Shown piece by piece: positions 1-5,018 of a stretch of 5,652 bases of DNA. Under the pieces are notes generated by a model that did no database searches, was not told the origin of the DNA, and saw only the letters and a list, made by a program, of their open reading frames with translations. Origin of the DNA: a candidate division WWE3 bacterium CG_4_9_14_3_um_filter_43_9 (GTDB lineage Bacteria > Patescibacteriota > CPR3 > GCA-002780085); assembly GCA_002791435.1 (NCBI GenBank), contig PFXB01000079.1, positions 1 through 5,652 of the forward strand, given 5' to 3'. Numbering within the stretch: position 1 is the first letter of the stretch; the number at the start of each line of letters is the position of its first letter. The translations under genes were made by a program, and so were the position numbers.

Positions 1-933
1 CATTATTACCTGGCTCTGGCTCTGGTTTTTGACGATCCCCAAAAAGCTTTAGAAGAGGCTAAGACTGCCTCGGAAAGAAATTGGGAGGGAAAAGCGAAAG
101 CTTTAAGCCTGCAGCAAACTTTAGCCGAAATGTTGGCGGCTAAAAACGATCTTTTCAAAACCACGCTGATGTGTTATGCGCTCCTTGCTGCCGGCTATCC
201 GCAACCGACCATCAATCCCTTAAAAGCGGTTCTCCGTCAGGATCCGAAATACCGCGACGCCTTGATTCTTTTAGGAACCGTCCAATTTAAATTGGAACAG
301 GAAAATGAGGCTCTCTCATATCTCAATGCGGCTTTGCAAATCGATCCTGCTTATGCTCAAACATCACTCCTTTTAGGACAAATCTACGAATCCCAGACTA
401 ATTTTCCCGAGGCTCAGAAGTATTTTGAGCAAGCCAGCGAGCTTGAACATCTTAATGTGACTTTTTTAGAAGAACTGGCCACCTTTTACGAACGCCGGGA
501 GCAATTTACCCAAGCCACCGACACGTGGGAAAAATTGACGGCGAATGAAGGGGAAGTTAATCTAACAAAAATCGAAAACGAAATCCACCTGGCTTTTCTT
601 TATCTGGATAAGCTGCATGATCTTGCCAAGGGCGGGGATTGGGCGAGCCAGCTGAAAACCGCATCAGATAGCGATTCTCTGCCGCTTCCAGACGCAGACT
701 TAAAATCCCGGATTGAGGATTTGAACTTGTGGTTTTCATTTTCCCAAGGGAAGGAAAAAGAGGCCCTGGAAGGCTATCAAACTCTAGTAACGCAAAGTCC
801 TTATAACCCTCTTTTTTGGTATCATAAGGCAAAAGTCGAAGAAGCTTTGGGTAAGAAAAAGGAGTCTAAAGAGTCCTTGACAAGAGCCCGAGATTTGGAT
901 TTAACAGGAGAAATCGGGCTACTACCACAGTGA
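1..933 (+). CDS. Tetratricopeptide-repeat protein, C-terminal part (start outside window)
   Basis: The reading frame is open from the first base to the TGA at 931-933, giving 310 residues of a longer protein. The ATG at 130 is internal: the codons before it encode helical, Ala/Leu-rich sequence in the same style (HYYLALALVFDDPQKALEEA) and there is no ribosome binding site. At least four TPR-type helix pairs are visible, counting from the window edge: about 82-116 (ALILLGTVQFKLEQ, ending ALQIDP), 117-150 (SLLLGQIYESQ, FPEAQKYFEQA), 151-184 (FLEELATFYERR, QATDTWEKL) and 267-300 (FWYHKAKVEEALGK, RARDLDL). The middle part (about 185-266) is less regular. TPR arrays are protein-interaction scaffolds; the partner cannot be told from sequence. 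A signal peptide or membrane anchor, common in such proteins, would lie outside the window. The next gene has its own promoter, so this looks like the end of a transcription unit. The family is secure; the role is unknown. Confidence 0.9.
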   Translation, partial: HYYLALALVFDDPQKALEEAKTASERNWEGKAKALSLQQTLAEMLAAKNDLFKTTLMCYALLAAGYPQPTINPLKAVLRQDPKYRDALILLGTVQFKLEQENEALSYLNAALQIDPAYAQTSLLLGQIYESQTNFPEAQKYFEQASELEHLNVTFLEELATFYERREQFTQATDTWEKLTANEGEVNLTKIENEIHLAFLYLDKLHDLAKGGDWASQLKTASDSDSLPLPDADLKSRIEDLNLWFSFSQGKEKEALEGYQTLVTQSPYNPLFWYHKAKVEEALGKKKESKESLTRARDLDLTGEIGLLPQ

Positions 934-981
934 ACCACGTTAGAACTTTCTCAGTATTATTTATGAAAACTAGCCCGATTT
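911..981 (+). repeat. 11-bp perfect inverted repeat straddling the TPR gene stop (possible large-loop terminator)
   Basis: AAATCGGGCTA at 911-921 is matched exactly by its reverse complement TAGCCCGATTT at 971-981, with a 49-base loop. The left arm lies in the last codons of the TPR gene (Glu-Ile-Gly-Leu-Leu) and the right arm runs into TTTTGTTAT. The GC-rich arms followed by a short T tract suggest a terminator, but the loop is far longer than normal for an intrinsic terminator and the T tract is broken. The right arm also sits directly before the next gene's -10 box, so it may influence that promoter instead. Confidence 0.35.
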
Positions 982-990
982 TGTTATACT
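982..990 (+). promoter_or_regulatory. Extended -10 promoter giving a leaderless transcript
   Basis: TGTTATACT reads as an extended -10 element: TG at 982-983, one base, then TATACT at 985-990 (5 of 6 to TATAAT). No good -35 is seen; TTATGA at 961-966 is the nearest weak candidate, 18 bases upstream. Transcription would start about 7 bases after the -10, at or next to the A of the ATG at 997, so the mRNA should have almost no leader. This agrees with the lack of any Shine-Dalgarno sequence before that ATG. Confidence 0.6.
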
Positions 991-996
991 ACAAAT

Positions 997-2664
997 ATGC
1001 CATTTAGAGACTCACACGATTATAAAATGGAACCGGCAGAAAAGACCGCTGCTGATTATCGTGAACACGATGCAACCAAGCTAAGAACCGGAAATACATT
1101 TGAACAAATGATGCAAAAATCAGGCAGGGAATTCCCAGAAGTTTTCGGTTTGACCAGAGATATGAAAACCCTAATCGCAATTTCACCCGGATTCGATACG
1201 ATAAGACAAACCCTTCCAATTGACCAGATTTTATTAGACATGGAAGAATACCGATTTCAATTAGCGAAAACAAATACCCAGCAATCAGAAGAAGAACTAG
1301 ATTTGGCTACAGTATCTTTCGCGATAAGAAAATATTTACTTCCGAGAGAAACAGATGGAATAGCGTCTGACAAAGACACCTTTGATATTTTAGATCTTAG
1401 TAAATATCCTGAAATCCCTCAGGAACTAATTGAGCGCGTTGAACAAATTCATTCAGCCCAAACAGACGATACATTATTAAACATAGGCGACCCTTATGAA
1501 TATGTGAATCGCCATCGTGATCGATCAAGTGTAACAACAGTTGAATACGCTCCAGAAAACGTTGAAGCTCTTCAAGTCATCAGAACTTTATCGCATGCAT
1601 TGGAACAAGTAAAAGAAGCCTGGACAACAACCAGTTGGGGGAAACCCACATATGCTACATATGCTGCTGAATGTGATGAATGGATTGAAATGGGAGGACT
1701 TGAAGGATATGATCGAATGTGGTACGAGCAATTAGATAGAGCATTAGGTGAGGCTTTCAGACTGTCTGAAACAACAACAACCCCTGAAGAATTAAATGCA
1801 GCAATTAATGCCTGGCAAGCTGCCCGTCAAATACATCAGCAAAGAAAATTTCATTATTTACAACAAGGTAAAGATGTTACTCGACCTGAAACTCAATACA
1901 ATACCGAATGCGGATTAAGTCCAACAGATGGAGCGTCAAAAGAAGCATTCAAATTGATTAACACTGCCACTCAAGAATTCACCGCTTTACGTGAGTATCA
2001 AACAAGCGCCTTGCCTAAAATTATATATTGGTATATTGAACATTTAATTGATGCTATAGAAAATCCCGCCACAACTCCAGATATTGCCCATACATACCAT
2101 GAGGCTTGGATCACATATTTAGACTCACAAGGACTGGATCCCGAAGACATTTCACCATATAAAAATTTTGATGACTTTTTCAACGCATTAAAGGGTTTTG
2201 TTATGACCATGGGAACAAGATATATCTCATATTTGGATCCTGATTTATATAATCAGATGGAGCGTGATATAAGTGTTAGCCTTCAACAAGCAATACCGTT
2301 TGAAAAAGCTAGTAAAAAAGCAGATTTAGTGATAGCAACTTATCCAAATACCCAAAGCCTATTGCCAGCAGAAAGCCAGGATCGAATTGTTGCTTCGTGG
2401 TCAATCACTGCCCATGCGATGCCGCATATGAACGAACAGGAAATTATTGATGTATGGGAAGAAACGGTTCGACTTTTAAAACCGGGTGGACGAGCAACCT
2501 TTTTCCCAATTGGACATTATGGGAATAGCCGGGAAGAAATTGAAACTACATTAACAAAATTCCGAGAGAAATCCGTAATCTCATTTGGTTGGGAATTTAA
2601 TAAAAGCCAAGATCCACGATTTCCGGAAGACGAAGTTCTAGTAATAGTCAAACCCCTCGATTAG
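997..2664 (+). CDS. Large protein with C-terminal SAM methyltransferase-like half-domain and unknown N-terminal region
   Basis: This is a 555-residue soluble protein with no signal peptide or membrane segment. The only familiar part is the C-terminus. Residues about 442-512 read like the second half of a class I SAM methyltransferase: ADLVIATYPNTQ and SLLPAES (compare 'DA..LPF.D.S'), then D462-R-I-V-A-S-W-S-I (motif IV-like), a helix with IIDVWEETVR, and R492-LLKPGGRATFFPIG, the usual 'RvLKPGG' post-motif. The glycine-rich SAM-binding motif I, expected roughly 40-70 residues earlier, is not visible; that stretch (about 370-440) is helical and acidic or aromatic. Residues 1-430 match no family I know; they look mostly alpha-helical, with many Glu, Gln, Thr and Tyr. 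Start: ATG 997 is preferred over Met11 at 1027 because the -10 box places the transcript start on it. Sampled lines give about 37-40 % GC, against 43-55 % in the TPR gene. It could be an inactive methyltransferase fold, an unusual active one or a fusion. The open frame is certain; the function is not. Confidence 0.85.
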   Translation: MPFRDSHDYKMEPAEKTAADYREHDATKLRTGNTFEQMMQKSGREFPEVFGLTRDMKTLIAISPGFDTIRQTLPIDQILLDMEEYRFQLAKTNTQQSEEELDLATVSFAIRKYLLPRETDGIASDKDTFDILDLSKYPEIPQELIERVEQIHSAQTDDTLLNIGDPYEYVNRHRDRSSVTTVEYAPENVEALQVIRTLSHALEQVKEAWTTTSWGKPTYATYAAECDEWIEMGGLEGYDRMWYEQLDRALGEAFRLSETTTTPEELNAAINAWQAARQIHQQRKFHYLQQGKDVTRPETQYNTECGLSPTDGASKEAFKLINTATQEFTALREYQTSALPKIIYWYIEHLIDAIENPATTPDIAHTYHEAWITYLDSQGLDPEDISPYKNFDDFFNALKGFVMTMGTRYISYLDPDLYNQMERDISVSLQQAIPFEKASKKADLVIATYPNTQSLLPAESQDRIVASWSITAHAMPHMNEQEIIDVWEETVRLLKPGGRATFFPIGHYGNSREEIETTLTKFREKSVISFGWEFNKSQDPRFPEDEVLVIVKPLD

Positions 2665-2684
2665 ATTAAACAATCAATCATAAA

Positions 2685-3227
2685 ATGCGATTAATCCTCT
2701 TAAAATCTGACTATCTTTCCCAACTGCTTGAGTTAGAAAAAAGGATGTATTGGAAAGATGGCCGTTGGGAAAAAATATGGCAGGAAGGTGCACAAGAAAA
2801 GTTCCGACAGTTTCTTGCAGATTATCTTGAAAATTTTCCTGAAGGCTGTTTTGGCTTTAAAGATCCGGGGGGTAAAATTTTGGGGGCACTGTTCCTTCCC
2901 CGCGTCTCAAAAATGATCACCATTCCCTACTTACATCGTTTTTCTGACATTTTTGAAAGCCGGGGCAAGATTGGCTATGTTTCCTTTTTTGTAGTAAAAG
3001 AGGGTCCCGATCAAGATTTAGTTACACCAAAACTCTATGCCAGGGCCGAGCAGGTAGCCGCCAAATTGGGCTGTGAAAAAATAATGACGGTCGTCTACCG
3101 TTCCCTTGTGGAAAAGGAAGTTATCCAAAAAAGGTCTTATCTGAAATCAGAAAAACTGGAAAGTTGGGAGATCCATCCGCAGGTTTTCGTCGACTCTTGG
3201 GTATATACCAAAAAACTCGGCGCCTGA
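2685..3227 (+). CDS. Divergent GNAT-like (N-acetyltransferase fold) protein
   Basis: This 180-residue protein has a secondary-structure pattern that fits a GNAT fold: N-terminal helices around 8-52 (LLELEKRMYW, FRQFLADYLENF), strand CFGFKDP (55-61), strand KILGALFLPR (64-73), strand GYVSFFVVKEG (97-107), helix KLYARAEQVAAKLG (116-129), strand KIMTVVY (132-138) and a closing KRSYLKSEKLESWEI. Strand-helix-strand followed by an 'aromatic-x-K' segment is typical of the GNAT C-terminal half. The acetyl-CoA pyrophosphate loop (R/Q-x-x-G-x-G/A) is not recognisable; at that place stands GPDQDLVTPKLY, so acetyltransferase activity is doubtful and the call rests on pattern only. It starts 20 bases after the methyltransferase-like gene with no ribosome binding site and no clear promoter, so co-transcription is likely. 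Its stop lies 6 bases from the stop of the convergent bL25 gene. Confidence 0.7.
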   Translation: MRLILLKSDYLSQLLELEKRMYWKDGRWEKIWQEGAQEKFRQFLADYLENFPEGCFGFKDPGGKILGALFLPRVSKMITIPYLHRFSDIFESRGKIGYVSFFVVKEGPDQDLVTPKLYARAEQVAAKLGCEKIMTVVYRSLVEKEVIQKRSYLKSEKLESWEIHPQVFVDSWVYTKKLGA

Positions 3228-3228
3228 G
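3210..3228 (-). terminator. rplY: Weak possible terminator of the bL25 gene, inside the end of the convergent gene
   Basis: Reading the minus strand after the bL25 stop, a short hairpin CTCAGGCGCCGAG is followed directly by six T residues. The stem is short (CTC with GAG plus one or two inner GC pairs), so termination would be inefficient. It is the only candidate near the bL25 stop and lies within the last codons of the GNAT-like gene. The same hairpin read on the plus strand is followed only after about ten bases by a T-rich run. Confidence 0.25.
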
Positions 3229-3233
3229 AACTG

Positions 3234-3914
3234 TCACTTTTCTTTCTTTTCTTCCTCAGCCGTCTCTTCAGTCTCACCCGCCTCTTTTCCTTCTTCACCT
3301 TCTGCGACCGCCTCGCCTTCCACTTCTGCCGGTTTAACTTCTTCAACTTCTTCTTTGATTACCGGTTCTTCAATTTTGCAAACCATCTCTTCCAACGGAG
3401 TTTTAATGTCAACTTGGGGCGGCACAGGTAGGTCTTTAATAAAAATGGCCTGATTAAGACCAGTGAGAGATGAGATATCCACCCGGATCGAGTTGGGGAT
3501 ATCCTCAGGCAAACATTCGACTTCAATCTCGTTGACGAGGTTCAATAAAATTCCTATATTTTGCTCAACCGCTGTTGATTCTCCCACTATTTCCAGAGGA
3601 ACGGTGGTGGTAATTTTTTCCTTGAGATCAACCTGGTGGAAATCAACGTGGAGGGGTTGGCTGCTTACAACATCCAATTGCACGTCTTTGATCAAAACCG
3701 GCCGCGCTTTTTCTCCGCCCACCTCAACCTCAATCAAGTTTGTTTCCCCGGATTGTTGGTAGATTTTCTTAAACTCAGAGTCGTGGATCGCAACCGGAAT
3801 CGAAGCCATCCCTTTGCCATAGATATTCCCTAAAACCCAATTTTCACGACGCAGCCGCTTGGCTTTTTTTCCGACCAGCTCTCTTTTCTCAACCTTTAAT
3901 TTTAATTTTTCCAT
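3234..3914 (-). CDS. rplY: Large-subunit ribosomal protein bL25 (CTC/TL5 type)
   Basis: bL25 binds 5S rRNA in the central protuberance of the 50S subunit. The 226 residues show the long two-domain CTC form. The N-terminal 5S-binding beta domain is about 1-93, with basic start KLKLKVEKRELVGKKAKRLR, NIYGKG at 30-35 in place of the common 'PAVIYG.G', and the signature QPLHVDFHQVDL at 86-97. The C-terminal TL5-type domain is about 98-180 (TTTVPLEIVGES, EIEVECLPEDIP at 129-140, VDISSL, IKDLPVPP). A low-complexity acidic tail covers 181-226 (20 Glu in 46 residues) and ends in EEEKKEK. The start ATG has AGGGAG six bases upstream. The gene stands alone: uridine kinase is 298 bp upstream on the same strand with a promoter and a hairpin element between. 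It is convergent with the GNAT-like gene. The leader is long, about 165 bases from the predicted transcription start. Confidence 0.97.
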   Translation of the reverse strand: MEKLKLKVEKRELVGKKAKRLRRENWVLGNIYGKGMASIPVAIHDSEFKKIYQQSGETNLIEVEVGGEKARPVLIKDVQLDVVSSQPLHVDFHQVDLKEKITTTVPLEIVGESTAVEQNIGILLNLVNEIEVECLPEDIPNSIRVDISSLTGLNQAIFIKDLPVPPQVDIKTPLEEMVCKIEEPVIKEEVEEVKPAEVEGEAVAEGEEGKEAGETEETAEEEKKEK

Positions 3915-3920
3915 GAAAAG

Positions 3921-3926
3921 CTCCCT
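3921..3926 (-). promoter_or_regulatory. rplY: Shine-Dalgarno site of the bL25 gene
   Basis: AGGGAG on the minus strand lies six bases before the ATG at 3914-3912. This fixes the bL25 start and shows that at least some genes of this genome use Shine-Dalgarno initiation. Confidence 0.8.
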
Positions 3927-3936
3927 AAAATTAGCC

Positions 3937-4001
3937 TGCGTGGCGCCACTCCTTGTGCCGTGGGATCTTTCCCCGCTATGGCGGGATGACGCCTGTTTTA
4001 A
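3937..4001. repeat. Degenerate palindromic element in the bL25 leader, related to the element at 4120-4207
   Basis: This GC-rich island lies in an otherwise AT-rich gap. It holds a perfect 10-bp palindrome GTGGCGCCAC (3940-3949) and a hairpin CCCGC-TATG-GCGGG (3972-3985). Its right end, GGGATGACGCCTGTTTTAA (3983-4001), matches the right end of the second element (GGGATGAC at 4188-4195, then CTGTTTTAA to 4207) apart from a short difference in between. The left half is poorly conserved. It sits between the predicted bL25 transcription start and the ribosome binding site, so it would be transcribed as part of the leader. Confidence 0.5.
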
Positions 4002-4002
4002 T

Positions 4003-4062
4003 TTGAAATTTTAATTCTTAATCAATTTTCAAGGTTCTAATGTCTAAACCTTAAAATTTCAA
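4003..4062 (-). promoter_or_regulatory. rplY: bL25 leader segment with two mutually exclusive stems
   Basis: Two stems share one strand. Stem A pairs 4047-4058 (AACCTTAAAATT, plus-strand reading) with 4024-4036 (AATTTTCAAGGTT): 12 pairs, one bulged base and a 10-base loop. Stem B pairs 4051-4062 (TTAAAATTTCAA) with 4003-4014 (TTGAAATTTTAA), a perfect 12-bp match with a 36-base loop. Because 4051-4058 takes part in both, only one can form. The segment is very AT-rich, so chance pairing is easier than usual. Regulatory action is inference. Confidence 0.35.
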
Positions 4063-4073
4063 CATTTATTAGA

Positions 4074-4091
4074 AATTCTAAATTTAGAATT
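4074..4091. repeat. 18-bp perfect palindrome over the predicted bL25 transcription start
   Basis: AATTCTAAATTTAGAATT is its own reverse complement. Its right end overlaps three bases of the -10 box at 4089-4094, and its centre falls close to the predicted transcription start at about 4082. A second, overlapping palindrome TTAGAA-A-TTCTAA occupies 4069-4081. The place is typical for an operator, but the AT-rich composition also makes chance palindromes more frequent. Confidence 0.4.
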
Positions 4092-4117
4092 ATAGTCCTT
4101 TAAAAACAGAGTGTCGC
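4089..4117 (-). promoter_or_regulatory. rplY: Sigma70-type promoter of the bL25 gene
   Basis: On the minus strand the -35 is GCGACA (4117-4112, 4 of 6 to TTGACA), then a 17-base spacer, then a perfect TATAAT (4094-4089). Predicted start of transcription is about 4082, which leaves a leader of about 165 bases before the ATG. Confidence 0.65.
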
Positions 4118-4119
4118 TT

Positions 4120-4207
4120 TTAATCATGCCTGTCATTCCCGCTTTCGCGGGAATCTACATAATCTTCTGGATCCCCGGTTGAGGTCGGGGATGACAGACT
4201 GTTTTAA
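4120..4207. repeat. Two-hairpin palindromic repeat element with TTAA at both ends
   Basis: The outer arms CTGTCATTCCCG (4130-4141) and CGGGGATGACAG (4186-4197) are inverted copies with one mismatch. Inside are two hairpins: ATTCCCGC-TTTC-GCGGGAAT (4135-4154) and ATCCCCG, 8 bases, CGGGGAT (4171-4192). TTAA stands exactly six bases outside each arm (4120-4123 and 4204-4207). Cores of the type GTCATTCCCGC-GCGGGAAT are known as widespread dispersed intergenic repeats in many bacteria; they carry no gene and resemble non-autonomous elements. It begins 6 bases after the uridine kinase stop, so in RNA its hairpins may also end or protect that transcript. Confidence 0.7.
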
Positions 4208-4212
4208 CAATG

Positions 4213-4836
4213 TTATTCCCTTTCTTGCAGTTCTCCTTCAATTCTGGCTACTACCGTCTCCATGGCCTCATAACCCATATTGTCCCAGGGGACAATTAAA
4301 TCAGCATATTTTTTCTGCGGCTCGACATAACGCCTATGCATCGGGTAAGCCGAGGAAAGGTATTGTTTTATCGAACCGGTTGAACTTTTTTCCCGTCCTT
4401 CGCGAACGTCCCGCAAAATTCGGCGGGCCAGCCTCAGATCAGAGTCAACCTCAACATAGATTTTAAGATCAAAAAGATTTCTCAGTTTTTTTACTGCCAG
4501 CGCCAGCAGTCCTTCCAAAATAATGACCTTTTTGGGCTTTAAATGTTTTACTGTGCGCAAACGGGTGTGATTGGCAAAATTATAAACCGGCGCGTCAATA
4601 TCTCTATTGTTTTGCAACTTTTGCAGATGTTCGAACAAAAGGTTGTTATCCAAGGCGTCCGGACAATCCATGTTGGCTTTTTTTCTTTCCGGCAAGGGTT
4701 GGCCGCTTTGGTCTTTATAATACATGTCCTGCGAAAGAACCAAAACCTGACGGCGGAATTTTTTGGCGACCAGCCTGGCAAAAGTGCTTTTTCCCGAACC
4801 GGTTCCGCCGGCAATTCCGATTAAAAAAGGCTTCAT
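4213..4836 (-). CDS. udk: Uridine kinase (uridine/cytidine monophosphokinase)
   Basis: The enzyme phosphorylates uridine and cytidine to UMP and CMP with a nucleoside triphosphate, in cytoplasmic pyrimidine salvage. The 207-residue length is normal for the family. Visible motifs in order: P-loop GIAGGTGSGKST (7-18), LSQDMYY with the likely catalytic Asp37, NMDCPDALD (55-63), the nucleoside-binding YNFANHTR (85-92), ILEGLLAL (107-114), DSDLRLARRILRD (131-143), and QYL..AYPMHRRYVEPQKKYADLIVPW (158-184). Two departures from consensus: the usual 'DHP' is Asp-Cys58-Pro, and the usual 'ERGR' is R-E-G-R (145-148), apparently one Arg shorter. The start has AAGGA seven bases upstream. It has its own promoter and an approximately 100-base leader, and appears monocistronic; the palindromic element lies right behind its stop. 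Confidence 0.96.
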   Translation of the reverse strand: MKPFLIGIAGGTGSGKSTFARLVAKKFRRQVLVLSQDMYYKDQSGQPLPERKKANMDCPDALDNNLLFEHLQKLQNNRDIDAPVYNFANHTRLRTVKHLKPKKVIILEGLLALAVKKLRNLFDLKIYVEVDSDLRLARRILRDVREGREKSSTGSIKQYLSSAYPMHRRYVEPQKKYADLIVPWDNMGYEAMETVVARIEGELQERE

Positions 4837-4843
4837 TTTGAGT

Positions 4844-4848
4844 TCCTT
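4844..4848 (-). promoter_or_regulatory. udk: Shine-Dalgarno site of udk
   Basis: AAGGA on the minus strand lies seven bases before the ATG at 4836-4834 and supports that start codon. Confidence 0.75.
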
Positions 4849-4943
4849 AAGTTAATGTCTGACGTGTATTGCGGCTTATTCTATTATTTCTGTCTTATCA
4901 AGAGGCCGTTTTGGCGACTTTTAGATTTTCGCTGAAGATGAGT

Positions 4944-4973
4944 ATATTATCTTTACTTTGGCGCACTTGTCAA
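4944..4973 (-). promoter_or_regulatory. udk: Sigma70-type promoter of udk
   Basis: On the minus strand a perfect -35 TTGACA (4973-4968) is followed by an 18-base spacer and TAATAT (4949-4944) as -10. Transcription should start near 4937, leaving a leader of about 100 bases before udk. The -10 region is nearly symmetric (TATATTAT on the plus strand, 4943-4950). Confidence 0.7.
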
Positions 4974-4978
4974 GTTTT

Positions 4979-5018
4979 GGGGGAAAGGATTGCCAGGATT
5001 TGGGGATGGGGAAAGGGG
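4979..5018 (+). other. G-rich patch with four runs of at least four G
   Basis: G runs stand at 4979-4983, 5002-5005, 5008-5011 and 5015-5018 on the plus strand, just upstream of the udk -35. The last three are closely spaced (2- and 3-base loops), but the first loop is 18 bases, so it is not a canonical quadruplex motif. It also overlaps the start of the speculative small ORF. Confidence 0.3.

Noticed and set aside
130..132. ATG as the start of the TPR gene
   Set aside because: The frame stays open to base 1 with protein-like helical sequence, and there is no ribosome binding site before 130, so it is an internal Met of a truncated gene.
557..832. 91-codon minus-strand ORF
   Set aside because: Antisense to the TPR gene, low-complexity translation, no ribosome binding site or family resemblance.
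1004..1273. Minus-strand ORFs antisense to the methyltransferase-like gene (also at 1056-1241 and 1998-2210)
   Set aside because: They lie fully inside a confident 555-codon gene and translate to sequences without recognisable motifs.
3137..3346. Very basic minus-strand ORF (many Lys/Arg) at the bL25 end
   Set aside because: It is the out-of-frame reading of the Glu/Lys-rich bL25 tail; the basic composition is a by-product of GAA/GAG codons.
3463..3833. Plus-strand ORFs of 99 and 65 codons across the bL25 gene
   Set aside because: Antisense shadows of a secure ribosomal protein gene.
4120..4207. CRISPR repeat or tRNA-like structure
   Set aside because: There are no regularly spaced repeat units and no cloverleaf with anticodon and T arms; the two hairpins fit a dispersed palindromic repeat. 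No tRNA, rRNA or CRISPR array was seen elsewhere either.
4179..4824. Plus-strand and alternate minus-strand ORFs over udk
   Set aside because: Shadows of uridine kinase, which has all expected motifs in one frame.
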